Assembly: GCF_014495685.1 (NCBI RefSeq)
Contig: NZ_JACTVI010000089.1
Span: 1-34,009, forward strand
Origin: Streptomyces sp. TRM68367
GTDB taxonomy: Bacteria; Actinomycetota; Actinomycetes; Streptomycetales; Streptomycetaceae
Length of the DNA stretch: 34,009 bases
Direction: 5' to 3'
The position numbers were made by a program, and so were the translations under genes. The notes under the pieces were generated by a model. It was not told the DNA's origin and did not search any database. It was given only the letters and a program-made list of their open reading frames with translations. Below are positions 16,812-23,921 of the stretch, piece after piece. The first letter of the stretch is position 1, and every line of letters starts with the position of its first letter.

Positions 16812-16896
16812 GCTGCTGGGCCTCTTCCTGACGTGCGAACGAAGTGTGTCCCAGCCTACTTGCGCGGGGAGCCGTCCCGTTGCGGATCGTCGCGGA

Positions 16897-17304
16897 TCAG
16901 GGGTGCTGCGGAGTCCGTACCGTGCCCATCGCGACGCCGGACGGCAGCTCCACCTGACCGTCGTACTGGGCCGTCGTCTCCCGCCAGATGGCTTCCTCGT
17001 CGGCCTCGTTCTGCTCGTGCGCCACGCCCATCTTGGTGAAGGCCATCCCCATCCCCGCGAGCCTCTCCGCCAGGCTGCCCATCGACTGGTACATGCCGTC
17101 GCGCAGGCCCTCGTAGACGACTCCGAACTTCTCGCCGATGTCGTCGTCACCCCACGGCGGCGTGGCACCGTTGCCGCCCTCCAGCGCGCTCAGGCCTGCT
17201 TGCAGGCGCTGTGCGGCCTTACCGAAGTCCAGGCCGACCGTGAACATGTTGAAGCCCTCGGTCTTGAGGACCTCAGGGTCGGAGTTCATGAAGTCCGCCG
17301 ACAC
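16897..17304 (-). CDS. WXG100-like ESX substrate or partner
   Basis: The preferred GTG at 17304 follows GGGGGG and gives 135 residues. Two predicted helices flank a turn with PWGDDDIGEKF (about residues 53-63), and a Gly/Asn insertion just before the turn makes the loop longer than in the paralog at 3595-3921. The phrase RDGMYQSMGSLAERLAGMG matches RDGIFTSMDSLGERLEGIG there. The C-terminal 40 residues extend past the second helix and are not shared. It lies next to eccC but is separated from it by a strong terminator, so it has its own promoter, perhaps within 17305-17394. It may pair with the large toxin, as its paralog may with the 3942 protein. Confidence 0.8.
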   Translation of the reverse strand: MSADFMNSDPEVLKTEGFNMFTVGLDFGKAAQRLQAGLSALEGGNGATPPWGDDDIGEKFGVVYEGLRDGMYQSMGSLAERLAGMGMAFTKMGVAHEQNEADEEAIWRETTAQYDGQVELPSGVAMGTVRTPQHP

Positions 17305-17394
17305 AACTGCCCCCCGTGGCTCGCCTTTTCCGTCGCGACGCCACTTTAGCGGTGGCACCCGTACGCGACCCACCCCGCACAGGCGACAACGGAG

Positions 17395-17424
17395 AGGGGC
17401 GGCACCCACGTGGGTGCCGCCCCT
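17395..17424. terminator. Perfect 30-base palindrome after eccC
   Basis: AGGGGCGGCACCCAC at 17395-17409 is the exact reverse complement of 17410-17424, giving a 15-bp inverted repeat with no spacer (in RNA, about 13 bp and a four-base loop). It lies 20 bases past the eccC stop codon and is the likely terminator of the eccC transcript. It shields the WXG100-like gene downstream. Confidence 0.8.
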
Positions 17425-17443
17425 GTCCCGCTCGGACCGACGA

Positions 17444-20400
17444 TCAGAACCGCGCCGGAAGCCACCCGGTCTGAATCAGCTGTCCCCCACGCCGCCGCGT
17501 GTGGAAGTACCCACGCCCGGCCGGAAGCTGCGACGCCGTGATGTTGCCCAGCAGCGCCCCCTCCGACCGGTCGCCGGAGAGCACGATGCCCTGGGCACCG
17601 AGCTCGCGTAGGCGCTGCATCACCGGCTCGTACAGCGACCGGCTGGCACCGCCCGAGGCCCGCGCGATGATGACGCGCAGGCCGACGTCACGGGCGAAGG
17701 GCAGGTACTCGAGGAGCGGGGACAGCGGGTTCATGCCCGTCGCCACGAGGTCGTAGTCGTCGATGATGACGAACGCGTCCGGGCTGCTGTACCAGCTGCG
17801 GTTGCGCAGCTGCTCGGGTGTGACGTCCGGACCCGGCATACGGCGGCTGAGCGAACCGGCCAGGCCTTCCAGCGTCTCCGACAGCGCGGGCGCCGACGCG
17901 CAGTACCGCGACAGGTGCGTCTCCGGCACGCCCTGCAGGTGGGCACGCCGGTAGTCACCCATGACGATCTTCGCCTGCTCCGGCGTGTAGCGCTCGGTGA
18001 TCTGCTTGATGAGCAACCGCAGCATCGCGGACTTACCGGACTCGCTCTCACCGAACACGATGAAGTGCGGGTCCGTCTCGAAGTCGACGAAGACCGGCGA
18101 GAGCGACGACTCGTCGATACCGATGGCGACACCGCGGTCCGGGTGCTCGAAGCCCTTGGGCAGCCGGTCCGACGGCAGGAGCGTCGGAAGCAGCCGTACG
18201 GCCGGGGCGTGGTTTCCCTGCCAGTTGTCGTTGATGCCCCCGATGAGGATCGCCGTCGCCTCCGAGAGGTCCTCCGTCTCCGAGGAGCCGTCGACCCTGG
18301 GCAGTGCGGTCATGAAGTGCAGCTTGTCCGGGGTCAGACCGCGGCCCGGCATGGTGGCCGGCACGTTCTGCGCGACCTTGCGGTCGATCTCCGACTCGGT
18401 CGGGTCACCGAGCCGCAGCTCGACGCGGTTCTGCAGCATGTCCTTGAGCGCGGGGCGTACTTCGGTGTAGCGGCTCGCGGTCAGGATCACGTGCACACCG
18501 AAGCCGAGGCCGCGCGTCGCGATCTCGGTGACGGTGGACTCGAGCATCTCGTAGTCCGTCTTGAAGGTGGCCCAGCCGTCGATGACGAGGAAGACGTCAC
18601 CCCAGGGCTGGTCGGGCAGATGCCCCGCGGCCCTGCGCTGCCGGTAGGTCTGGATCGAGTCGACGTTGTTGGCGCGGAAGTACTCCTCCCGCGCGTTGAG
18701 GATGCCCTCCACCTCGCTGACCGTGCGACGCACCTTCTCGGCGTCGAGACGGTTGGCGATCCCGCCGACGTGTGCGAGGTCCTCCATCGCGATCAGACTG
18801 CCACCGCCGAAGTCAAGGCAGTAGAACTGCACTTCGCTGGGCGTGTGGGTGAGGGCGAACGACGAGATGAGCGAGCGCAGCAGAGTCGACTTGCCGGACT
18901 GCGGACCACCGACGAACAGACCGTGGCCCGCACCACCCGAGAAGTCCCGGTACAGCACGTCGCGCCGCTGCTCGAACGGCTTGTCCACCAGACCGACCGG
19001 CACGTTGAGCCGGCCGAGCGCCGTGTAGTCGGGCGCGGTGAGGCCACGCTCCGGGGTGACGGCGAGCTGGGGGAGGAGCTGCTCCAGCGAGGGTGCCTCG
19101 TCGAGCGGGGGCAGCCACACTTGGTGGGCGGGCGGGCCCTGGTTGACCATCCGGCCGACGAGGACGTCCAGCACGGTGTCGGCGAGCGCGTCGTCCACCC
19201 TGTTGTCGGGCTCCGGCTCCTCGATCACCGGCTGCGGGGGCAGCGCCACGTGCTCCGCCGTGAACAGCGCGGGCCGCAGCTGGGTCGAGCGGTGCATCCG
19301 GGACGGGCCCTCGCCGTGGTACGGCCCTGACACGTACGCCGCCTTGAAGCGGACCATGGTGTCGGTGTCGTACCGCAGATAGCCGGAGCCGGGGATCGAC
19401 GGCAGGTGGTAGGCGTCCGGGACACCGATCGCCGTACGGGACTCGGCGGCGGAGAAGGTCCGCAGACCGATCCGGTACGACAGATAGGTGTCCAGGCCCC
19501 TCAGCTTGCCCTCCTCCAGGCGCTGCGAGGCCAGCAGCAGGTGGATACCCAGCGAACGGCCGATGCGGCCGATCTGGATGAACATGTCGATGAAGTCAGG
19601 CTTGGCGGTGAGGAGTTCGGAGAACTCGTCGAGCACGATCACCAGCGAGGCCATCGGCTCCAGCGCGGCGCCCGCGGCCCGGGCCTTCTCGTAGTCGTGC
19701 AGGTTGGCGTAGTTGCCGGCCGAGCGCAGCAGCTCCTGCCGGCGCTGTGTCTCACCCATGATCGAGTCACGCATGCGGTCGACGAGGGTGAGGTCGTCCG
19801 CGAGGTTGGTGATCACGGCCGCGGTGTGCGGCATGTCCGCCATACCGGCGAAGGTCGCACCGCCCTTGAAGTCCGCGAGGATGAAGTTCAGCGTCTCCGA
19901 GGAGTGCGTCACCGCGAGACCGAGCACCAGCGTACGAAGTACCTCGGACTTGCCGGAGCCGGTCGCGCCGACGCACAGGCCGTGCGGGCCCATGCCTTCC
20001 TGTGAGGCCTCCTTGAGGTCCAGCATGACCGGCTCGCCGTTCTCGCCGACTCCGATCGGCACCCGCAGTCGCTCGTGCAGCGTGCGCGGCCGCCAGGTGC
20101 GGGAGACGTCCACGGCCCCCGCGTCGCCGATGCCCATGAGGTCCGTGAAGTCCAGGTTGGACAGGAGGGGTTCGCCCTCCTCCGCGGAGCCCACCCGGAA
20201 GGGGGCGAGCTGCCGCGCCAGGGACTCGGCCTGCGCCGGGTTCAGCACGTCCGGCTTGCCGGTGTACGCGGAGTCGTGGCCGACGAACAGCCGCATACGG
20301 TCCTGCTTCGCGTAGATCGTCAGACCGGCGCGCAGCTCCTCCTCCAGTTCGCCGGGGGCGATCTCGAGGAAGGTGACGCCCTGGAGCCCTTCGGAACTGG

Positions 20401-21388
20401 CGAGTTCGGAGTCCGGCGGCACGGTGCCGCCGTCGAGCACCACGATCAGGTGCGGCTGGTCGTAGACGGGGTTGGCCTCACGGTTCCAGCGGGGCCTGTC
20501 GTCAAGCTGGTCCGCCAGCGCCTCCTCCAGCTCGCAGAGGTCGTCGAACAGGAGCCGGGTCGCGCCCGCTCCGTCCTTGGCCTTCGGGTGCTGGCTGTGC
20601 GGCAGCCACTTGATCCAGTCCCAGTCCGCCGCCGCGGAGGGGTGCGCCACCACGGCGATCATCAGGTCCTCGGGCGAGTGCAGCGTCGCCAGCTGGGACA
20701 GGGACGCACGGGCGTTGCCGTAGACCGTGTCGGTGTCTCCGCACACCGTCACGTGGTAGAAGGCGCGCAACGAGACGGAGACGGGCAGGTCGGACAGACT
20801 GCCGTGCGCGTCGAGGAACGCCTTCATGGCCGCGGCGGTCAGCGGCTCCAGCTCTTCCTTGGGGGCCGTCTCCGGCGCGACGAGCGGAGTGTTCAGCTGC
20901 TGGACGCCACAGCCGATCCGTACGGACGCGAAGTCCGCGTCGGTCGGGCGCCGTTCCCACAGACGCTTGCCGTCCGCCGCGACCGCCCACAGCTGCTCCG
21001 GGTCCGGATGCTGGAAGAGCTGGCTCTGCCGCTGCAGTTCAGCGGTCTTGTGCACGTCCTTGCGGACCTGCTCGAGATAGCGGAAGTAGTCACGCCGGTC
21101 CTGGGCCATCCCCGCGCCGCCGCCCTGCCGCGCCTTGGCGAACTGGGCGATGGCCATGGCGAGGGTCGAGGCCAGCATCAGCCCGCCGACCACCCTCATG
21201 TAGGCGGGCAGTTGGGGCATGAAGAAGAAGCCGACGGAACCCAGCATGCCCATCATGGGCAGCAGGTTCATCAGCATGCTCTCGTCGCCCTCGCGCGGAA
21301 TCTCGGGCGGCGTCTCGAGTTTGACCTCGCCGTCCGGGACGACCGGGGGCACTATCCGCGGTGGTCGTTTGATGATGACGACGCTCAC
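17444..21388 (-). CDS. eccC: Type VII secretion motor ATPase EccC
   Basis: EccC is the FtsK/SpoIIIE-type motor of ESX systems; it binds substrates and drives export at the inner membrane. This 1314-residue protein has two membrane segments (about 34-78) and three ATPase modules. The Walker A motifs are GATGSGKS (near 473), GGPQSGKS (near 825) and GESESGKS (near 1112), with Walker B strands LVIVLDEF, VFLVIDGW and AFVIIDDY. All three domains are fused in one chain, as in many streptomycetes, rather than split as EccCa/EccCb. GTG at 21388 is preferred because GAAGGA sits at a workable distance; ATG at 21400 has it directly abutting. The product then begins with SVVIIKRPPR, the usual EccC start. 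It is divergent from eccD. Confidence 0.95.
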   Translation of the reverse strand: MSVVIIKRPPRIVPPVVPDGEVKLETPPEIPREGDESMLMNLLPMMGMLGSVGFFFMPQLPAYMRVVGGLMLASTLAMAIAQFAKARQGGGAGMAQDRRDYFRYLEQVRKDVHKTAELQRQSQLFQHPDPEQLWAVAADGKRLWERRPTDADFASVRIGCGVQQLNTPLVAPETAPKEELEPLTAAAMKAFLDAHGSLSDLPVSVSLRAFYHVTVCGDTDTVYGNARASLSQLATLHSPEDLMIAVVAHPSAAADWDWIKWLPHSQHPKAKDGAGATRLLFDDLCELEEALADQLDDRPRWNREANPVYDQPHLIVVLDGGTVPPDSELASSEGLQGVTFLEIAPGELEEELRAGLTIYAKQDRMRLFVGHDSAYTGKPDVLNPAQAESLARQLAPFRVGSAEEGEPLLSNLDFTDLMGIGDAGAVDVSRTWRPRTLHERLRVPIGVGENGEPVMLDLKEASQEGMGPHGLCVGATGSGKSEVLRTLVLGLAVTHSSETLNFILADFKGGATFAGMADMPHTAAVITNLADDLTLVDRMRDSIMGETQRRQELLRSAGNYANLHDYEKARAAGAALEPMASLVIVLDEFSELLTAKPDFIDMFIQIGRIGRSLGIHLLLASQRLEEGKLRGLDTYLSYRIGLRTFSAAESRTAIGVPDAYHLPSIPGSGYLRYDTDTMVRFKAAYVSGPYHGEGPSRMHRSTQLRPALFTAEHVALPPQPVIEEPEPDNRVDDALADTVLDVLVGRMVNQGPPAHQVWLPPLDEAPSLEQLLPQLAVTPERGLTAPDYTALGRLNVPVGLVDKPFEQRRDVLYRDFSGGAGHGLFVGGPQSGKSTLLRSLISSFALTHTPSEVQFYCLDFGGGSLIAMEDLAHVGGIANRLDAEKVRRTVSEVEGILNAREEYFRANNVDSIQTYRQRRAAGHLPDQPWGDVFLVIDGWATFKTDYEMLESTVTEIATRGLGFGVHVILTASRYTEVRPALKDMLQNRVELRLGDPTESEIDRKVAQNVPATMPGRGLTPDKLHFMTALPRVDGSSETEDLSEATAILIGGINDNWQGNHAPAVRLLPTLLPSDRLPKGFEHPDRGVAIGIDESSLSPVFVDFETDPHFIVFGESESGKSAMLRLLIKQITERYTPEQAKIVMGDYRRAHLQGVPETHLSRYCASAPALSETLEGLAGSLSRRMPGPDVTPEQLRNRSWYSSPDAFVIIDDYDLVATGMNPLSPLLEYLPFARDVGLRVIIARASGGASRSLYEPVMQRLRELGAQGIVLSGDRSEGALLGNITASQLPAGRGYFHTRRRGGQLIQTGWLPARF

Positions 21389-21455
21389 CGATGCACTCAT
21401 CCTTCGCGATTGATACGTCCTGGTACCGACGCCCCCGTGTACCGCGACGTGTTCC

Positions 21456-21485
21456 CGTCCGCGTAGGCGTCGTCCGCGTAGGTGT
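21456..21485. repeat. Two tandem 15-bp repeats in the eccC-eccD spacer
   Basis: CGTCCGCGTAGGCGT (21456-21470) is followed directly by CGTCCGCGTAGGTGT (21471-21485), with one base different. They lie between the proposed eccC -10 and its start codon and could be an operator or only a short duplication. Confidence 0.8.
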
Positions 21486-21487
21486 CG

Positions 21488-21493
21488 ATCCTA
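21488..21493 (-). promoter_or_regulatory. Possible eccC -10 element TAGGAT
   Basis: The minus strand reads TAGGAT, a common -10 hexamer for the main sigma factor in Streptomyces, about 100 bases before the eccC start. No good -35 is seen. On the plus strand TAGGGT at 21594-21599 is a similar weak candidate for eccD. Confidence 0.4.
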
Positions 21494-21658
21494 CTGATGC
21501 GCCCAGTGCCCAGGAGAGCCAGGAGGATGGAGATGCCGAGGGGGTACGGGGAGGATTGAGGGAGGCAGGCCCTGCGCCTTGCGCGGCAACGGATAGGGTG
21601 GCGCTTCGCGTCGTACGAGCGGCGTGAAGCAGCCTTGTCTAGCAGGGGGAAACACCAG

Positions 21659-23116
21659 GTGAGCACGGGGACTTCGACAGGTTTCTGCCGAATCACCATC
21701 GCAGCGCCGGACAGCCGTGTCGATGTCGCGCTGCCGGAGGACCTGCCGATTCAGGACCTCTTTCCTGAGATCATCAGACTCTCGGGCCTGGTCCAGTCGG
21801 ACACCAGCCCCGCCGGCTACCACCTCGTGAGCCGTGAGGGCCAAGTCCTCGACGCGAGCCGTTCGTTGCTCGAGCACCGGGTCAGGGACGGCGAGGTGCT
21901 GCTGCTGCGAACCTTCGCCGACTCCCTGCCACCGGCCGTTCACGACGACGTGGTGGACGCGATCGCCGCCGCGGTCAAGCAGGACATCCGCAGCTGGAAC
22001 GACAACCTGATGCGGGTGGCCGGTCTCGTCTCCGGTGCGCTGCTGCTGATCATGCTCGGCTTCGTCTTCTGGTTCGCGGATCCGATCCGGCACGACATGC
22101 ACGGCCTCCAGGGCATCCTCGCCGGAGTGACCGCACTCGCCCTGACGGCACTCGCCGGCGTGCGGGCCCGGGTGTACGAGGACCGTGGCTCCGCCGTCGC
22201 GCTCGGTGTCTCGGCCCTGCCGCACGCGCTCATCGCCGGCTCGGGCGTCATCGCCCAGGACGCGGGTGAAGGGCCCGGGAAACTCCAGTTCCTCGTCGGC
22301 TGCGTCGCCGTACTGCTGTTCTCCGTAGTGCTGATCATGCTGCTGCCTCAGGGAGACGCCCCGTTCGTGGCAGCAGCGCTGGCCGCCGCGATCGGCACGC
22401 TCGCCGTGTTCTGCGGTGTGCTCACCGAGGCGGAGCCGCGGGAGATCGCCGCCGGCACCTCGGTCGTCGCACTGGCGGTCGTCGGCTTCCTGCCCGGCTG
22501 GTCGGCCCGCTTCGCCAAGCTGCCGATCGGCTTCCGGAACCCGGAGGACCTGGCCAGGGCCCGTCGCGAGGGCCGCGAGGGCGACCTCGAGGCCGTCGAT
22601 GTCCAGCGCATCGTCGCCCAGACCAGCCGGGGCCACGAGCTGCTGTTCGGACTGGTCGGCGGCTGCGCTGCCGTCATCATCGGCGCGGGTGGCGCGGTGC
22701 TCGGCTTCAGCGACAGCGGCTGGGCCCAGCTGCTGGCCCTGTGCACCGGCCTCGCCGCGATGCTGCGGGCGCGCCTGTTCCGCTACACCGCCCAGGTCAC
22801 CTCCCTGTTCGTGGCCGGTGTCGTCACGCTCGGACTGCTGGTCCTCGGCCTCGCGATCTCGCCCCCGGCCGACCTCATCAGGGAACTGCTCCAGGGCAAC
22901 TCCGGTCCGATCGACCTGCGGACCCTGTGGCTCGGCGCCTCGGTGGCGGCCGGCGTGCTGCTCCTGATCGCGATCGCCCTGATCGTGCCGCAGAAGGGCC
23001 TCTCTCCCTTCTGGGGCCGCATGCTGGACCTCGCGGACTCGCTGGTGCTGCTGTCCCTGGTCCCCGTCTGCCTGGCCGTCCTCGACGTGTACGGCAAGGT
23101 CCGCGGCGGCATCTGA
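21659..23116 (+). CDS. eccD: Type VII secretion membrane protein EccD
   Basis: EccD forms the bulk of the ESX membrane pore. The 485-residue protein has an N-terminal ubiquitin-like domain (about 8-85: CRITIAAPDSRVDVALPEDLPIQDLFPEI) and then about eleven membrane helices from residue 118 to the end, interrupted by a cytoplasmic loop near 290-325 (FRNPEDLARARREGREGDLEAVDVQ). This is the normal EccD plan. The GTG at 21659 is chosen because AGGGGG lies about ten bases upstream and the product begins close to the ubiquitin-like fold. It is divergent from eccC with about 270 bases between starts, so the two can be controlled together. A short hairpin follows. Confidence 0.93.
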   Translation: MSTGTSTGFCRITIAAPDSRVDVALPEDLPIQDLFPEIIRLSGLVQSDTSPAGYHLVSREGQVLDASRSLLEHRVRDGEVLLLRTFADSLPPAVHDDVVDAIAAAVKQDIRSWNDNLMRVAGLVSGALLLIMLGFVFWFADPIRHDMHGLQGILAGVTALALTALAGVRARVYEDRGSAVALGVSALPHALIAGSGVIAQDAGEGPGKLQFLVGCVAVLLFSVVLIMLLPQGDAPFVAAALAAAIGTLAVFCGVLTEAEPREIAAGTSVVALAVVGFLPGWSARFAKLPIGFRNPEDLARARREGREGDLEAVDVQRIVAQTSRGHELLFGLVGGCAAVIIGAGGAVLGFSDSGWAQLLALCTGLAAMLRARLFRYTAQVTSLFVAGVVTLGLLVLGLAISPPADLIRELLQGNSGPIDLRTLWLGASVAAGVLLLIAIALIVPQKGLSPFWGRMLDLADSLVLLSLVPVCLAVLDVYGKVRGGI

Positions 23117-23133
23117 GGTCCGCCCGCCGGACC
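23115..23133 (+). terminator. Short hairpin at the end of eccD
   Basis: AGGTCCG (23115-23121) pairs with CGGACCT (23127-23133) over a five-base loop, overlapping the eccD stop codon. It may be a weak terminator. Confidence 0.45.
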
Positions 23134-23324
23134 TCGGGGCACGGCGGAAATCCGGCCACTTCCGGGCTGGTACCCTGAGTGACGGCCGTTTGTGTACGCA
23201 CCCCCGGAGCTCATCGCTCTGGAGGCCGCGCCCAGCGGATCCCCGCCTTCCGAGTCACGGAAGCTCCCCCGCGAAGCAGACCGGGGGCACTCGGTGGCCA
23301 GTCACAGACCAATGAGGAGTACGC
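23134..23324 (+). promoter_or_regulatory. rpsO promoter and leader
   Basis: TACCCT at 23171-23176 is a possible -10 without a clear -35. The sequence beyond it can fold: CCCCCGG near 23201 can pair with CCGGGGG near 23280. S15 binds its own leader to control rpsO in several bacterial groups, so a control structure here is plausible but not shown. AATGAGGAG just before the GTG is the ribosome site. Confidence 0.4.
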
Positions 23325-23612
23325 GTGTCGCTCGACGCCGCCACGAAGAAGCAGATCATGGCCGAGTTCGGTACCAAGGAGGGTGACACCGGCTCCCCCG
23401 AGGTCCAGGTCGCTCTGCTGTCCCGTCGGATCTCCGACCTGACCGAGCACCTCAAGACCCACAAGCACGACCACCACTCCCGCCGCGGCCTGCTGATCCT
23501 CGTCGGTCAGCGGCGCCGCCTGCTGCAGTACCTCGCCAAGAAGGACATCGCGCGCTTCCGTACGCTGGTCGACCGCCTCGGCATCCGCCGCGGTGCGGCG
23601 GGCGCCAAGTAA
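23325..23612 (+). CDS. rpsO: 30S ribosomal protein S15
   Basis: S15 binds 16S rRNA early in assembly of the small ribosomal subunit. The 95-residue protein has the normal family length and the diagnostic motifs GDTGSPEVQVA, LTEHLKTHKHDHHSRRGLL and RRRLLQYLAKKD. It starts at GTG with GAGGAG seven bases upstream. It precedes pnp on the same strand, the widespread rpsO-pnp order; in Streptomyces the two are known to be co-transcribed, with further promoters before pnp. The first strong hairpin is in the rpsO-pnp gap. Confidence 0.98.
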   Translation: MSLDAATKKQIMAEFGTKEGDTGSPEVQVALLSRRISDLTEHLKTHKHDHHSRRGLLILVGQRRRLLQYLAKKDIARFRTLVDRLGIRRGAAGAK

Positions 23613-23621
23613 GACGCCGTG

Positions 23622-23659
23622 AAGGGAGCGGTTCCCAAGGGTAGGGGACCGCTCCCTTT
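23622..23659 (+). terminator. rpsO-pnp intergenic hairpin
   Basis: AAGGGAGCGGT (23622-23632) pairs with ACCGCTCCCTT (23648-23658); the inner TCCC and GGGG can extend the stem. T residues follow. It looks like a terminator. In Streptomyces the intergenic hairpin of rpsO-pnp is also a known RNase III processing site, so partial read-through into pnp is likely. Confidence 0.8.
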
Positions 23660-23787
23660 GCTGTACGTGCGGAAACGTGCGGAGTGTCACTGCCGCTTTG
23701 TACTGTGGTAGCACAACGCAATCGACGAACCGCAATCAACGAACGAGGAGAAGCGCACCTCGCCGCCGCCGGTCCTCGGTAGTGGCC

Positions 23788-23825
23788 CCCGGGGGGATGC
23801 GAGCCCCCGGGTGCTTCGATCGAAG
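23788..23825 (+). promoter_or_regulatory. Structured pnp leader
   Basis: CCCGGGGG (23788-23795) pairs with CCCCCGGG (23804-23811), followed at once by the perfect palindrome CTTCGATCGAAG (23814-23825). A pnp promoter probably lies upstream: TGTCAC near 23685 and TAGCAC near 23709 with an 18-base spacer are weak candidates. The whole rpsO-pnp gap is about 310 bases and contains no other gene. Confidence 0.45.
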
Positions 23826-23921
23826 ACCGGCCCGCACCAGACGGAGCGCTTCTCCACCACCGTCCCCCTGCCACACGGGCGGGACCAGGGACGAAAGACG
23901 ATAAGTATGGAGAAGACGCTA

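Noticed and set aside
17915..21466. Long plus-strand open frames opposite eccC
   Set aside because: High G+C keeps the antisense frame open; the minus strand codes for a full EccC with all motifs.
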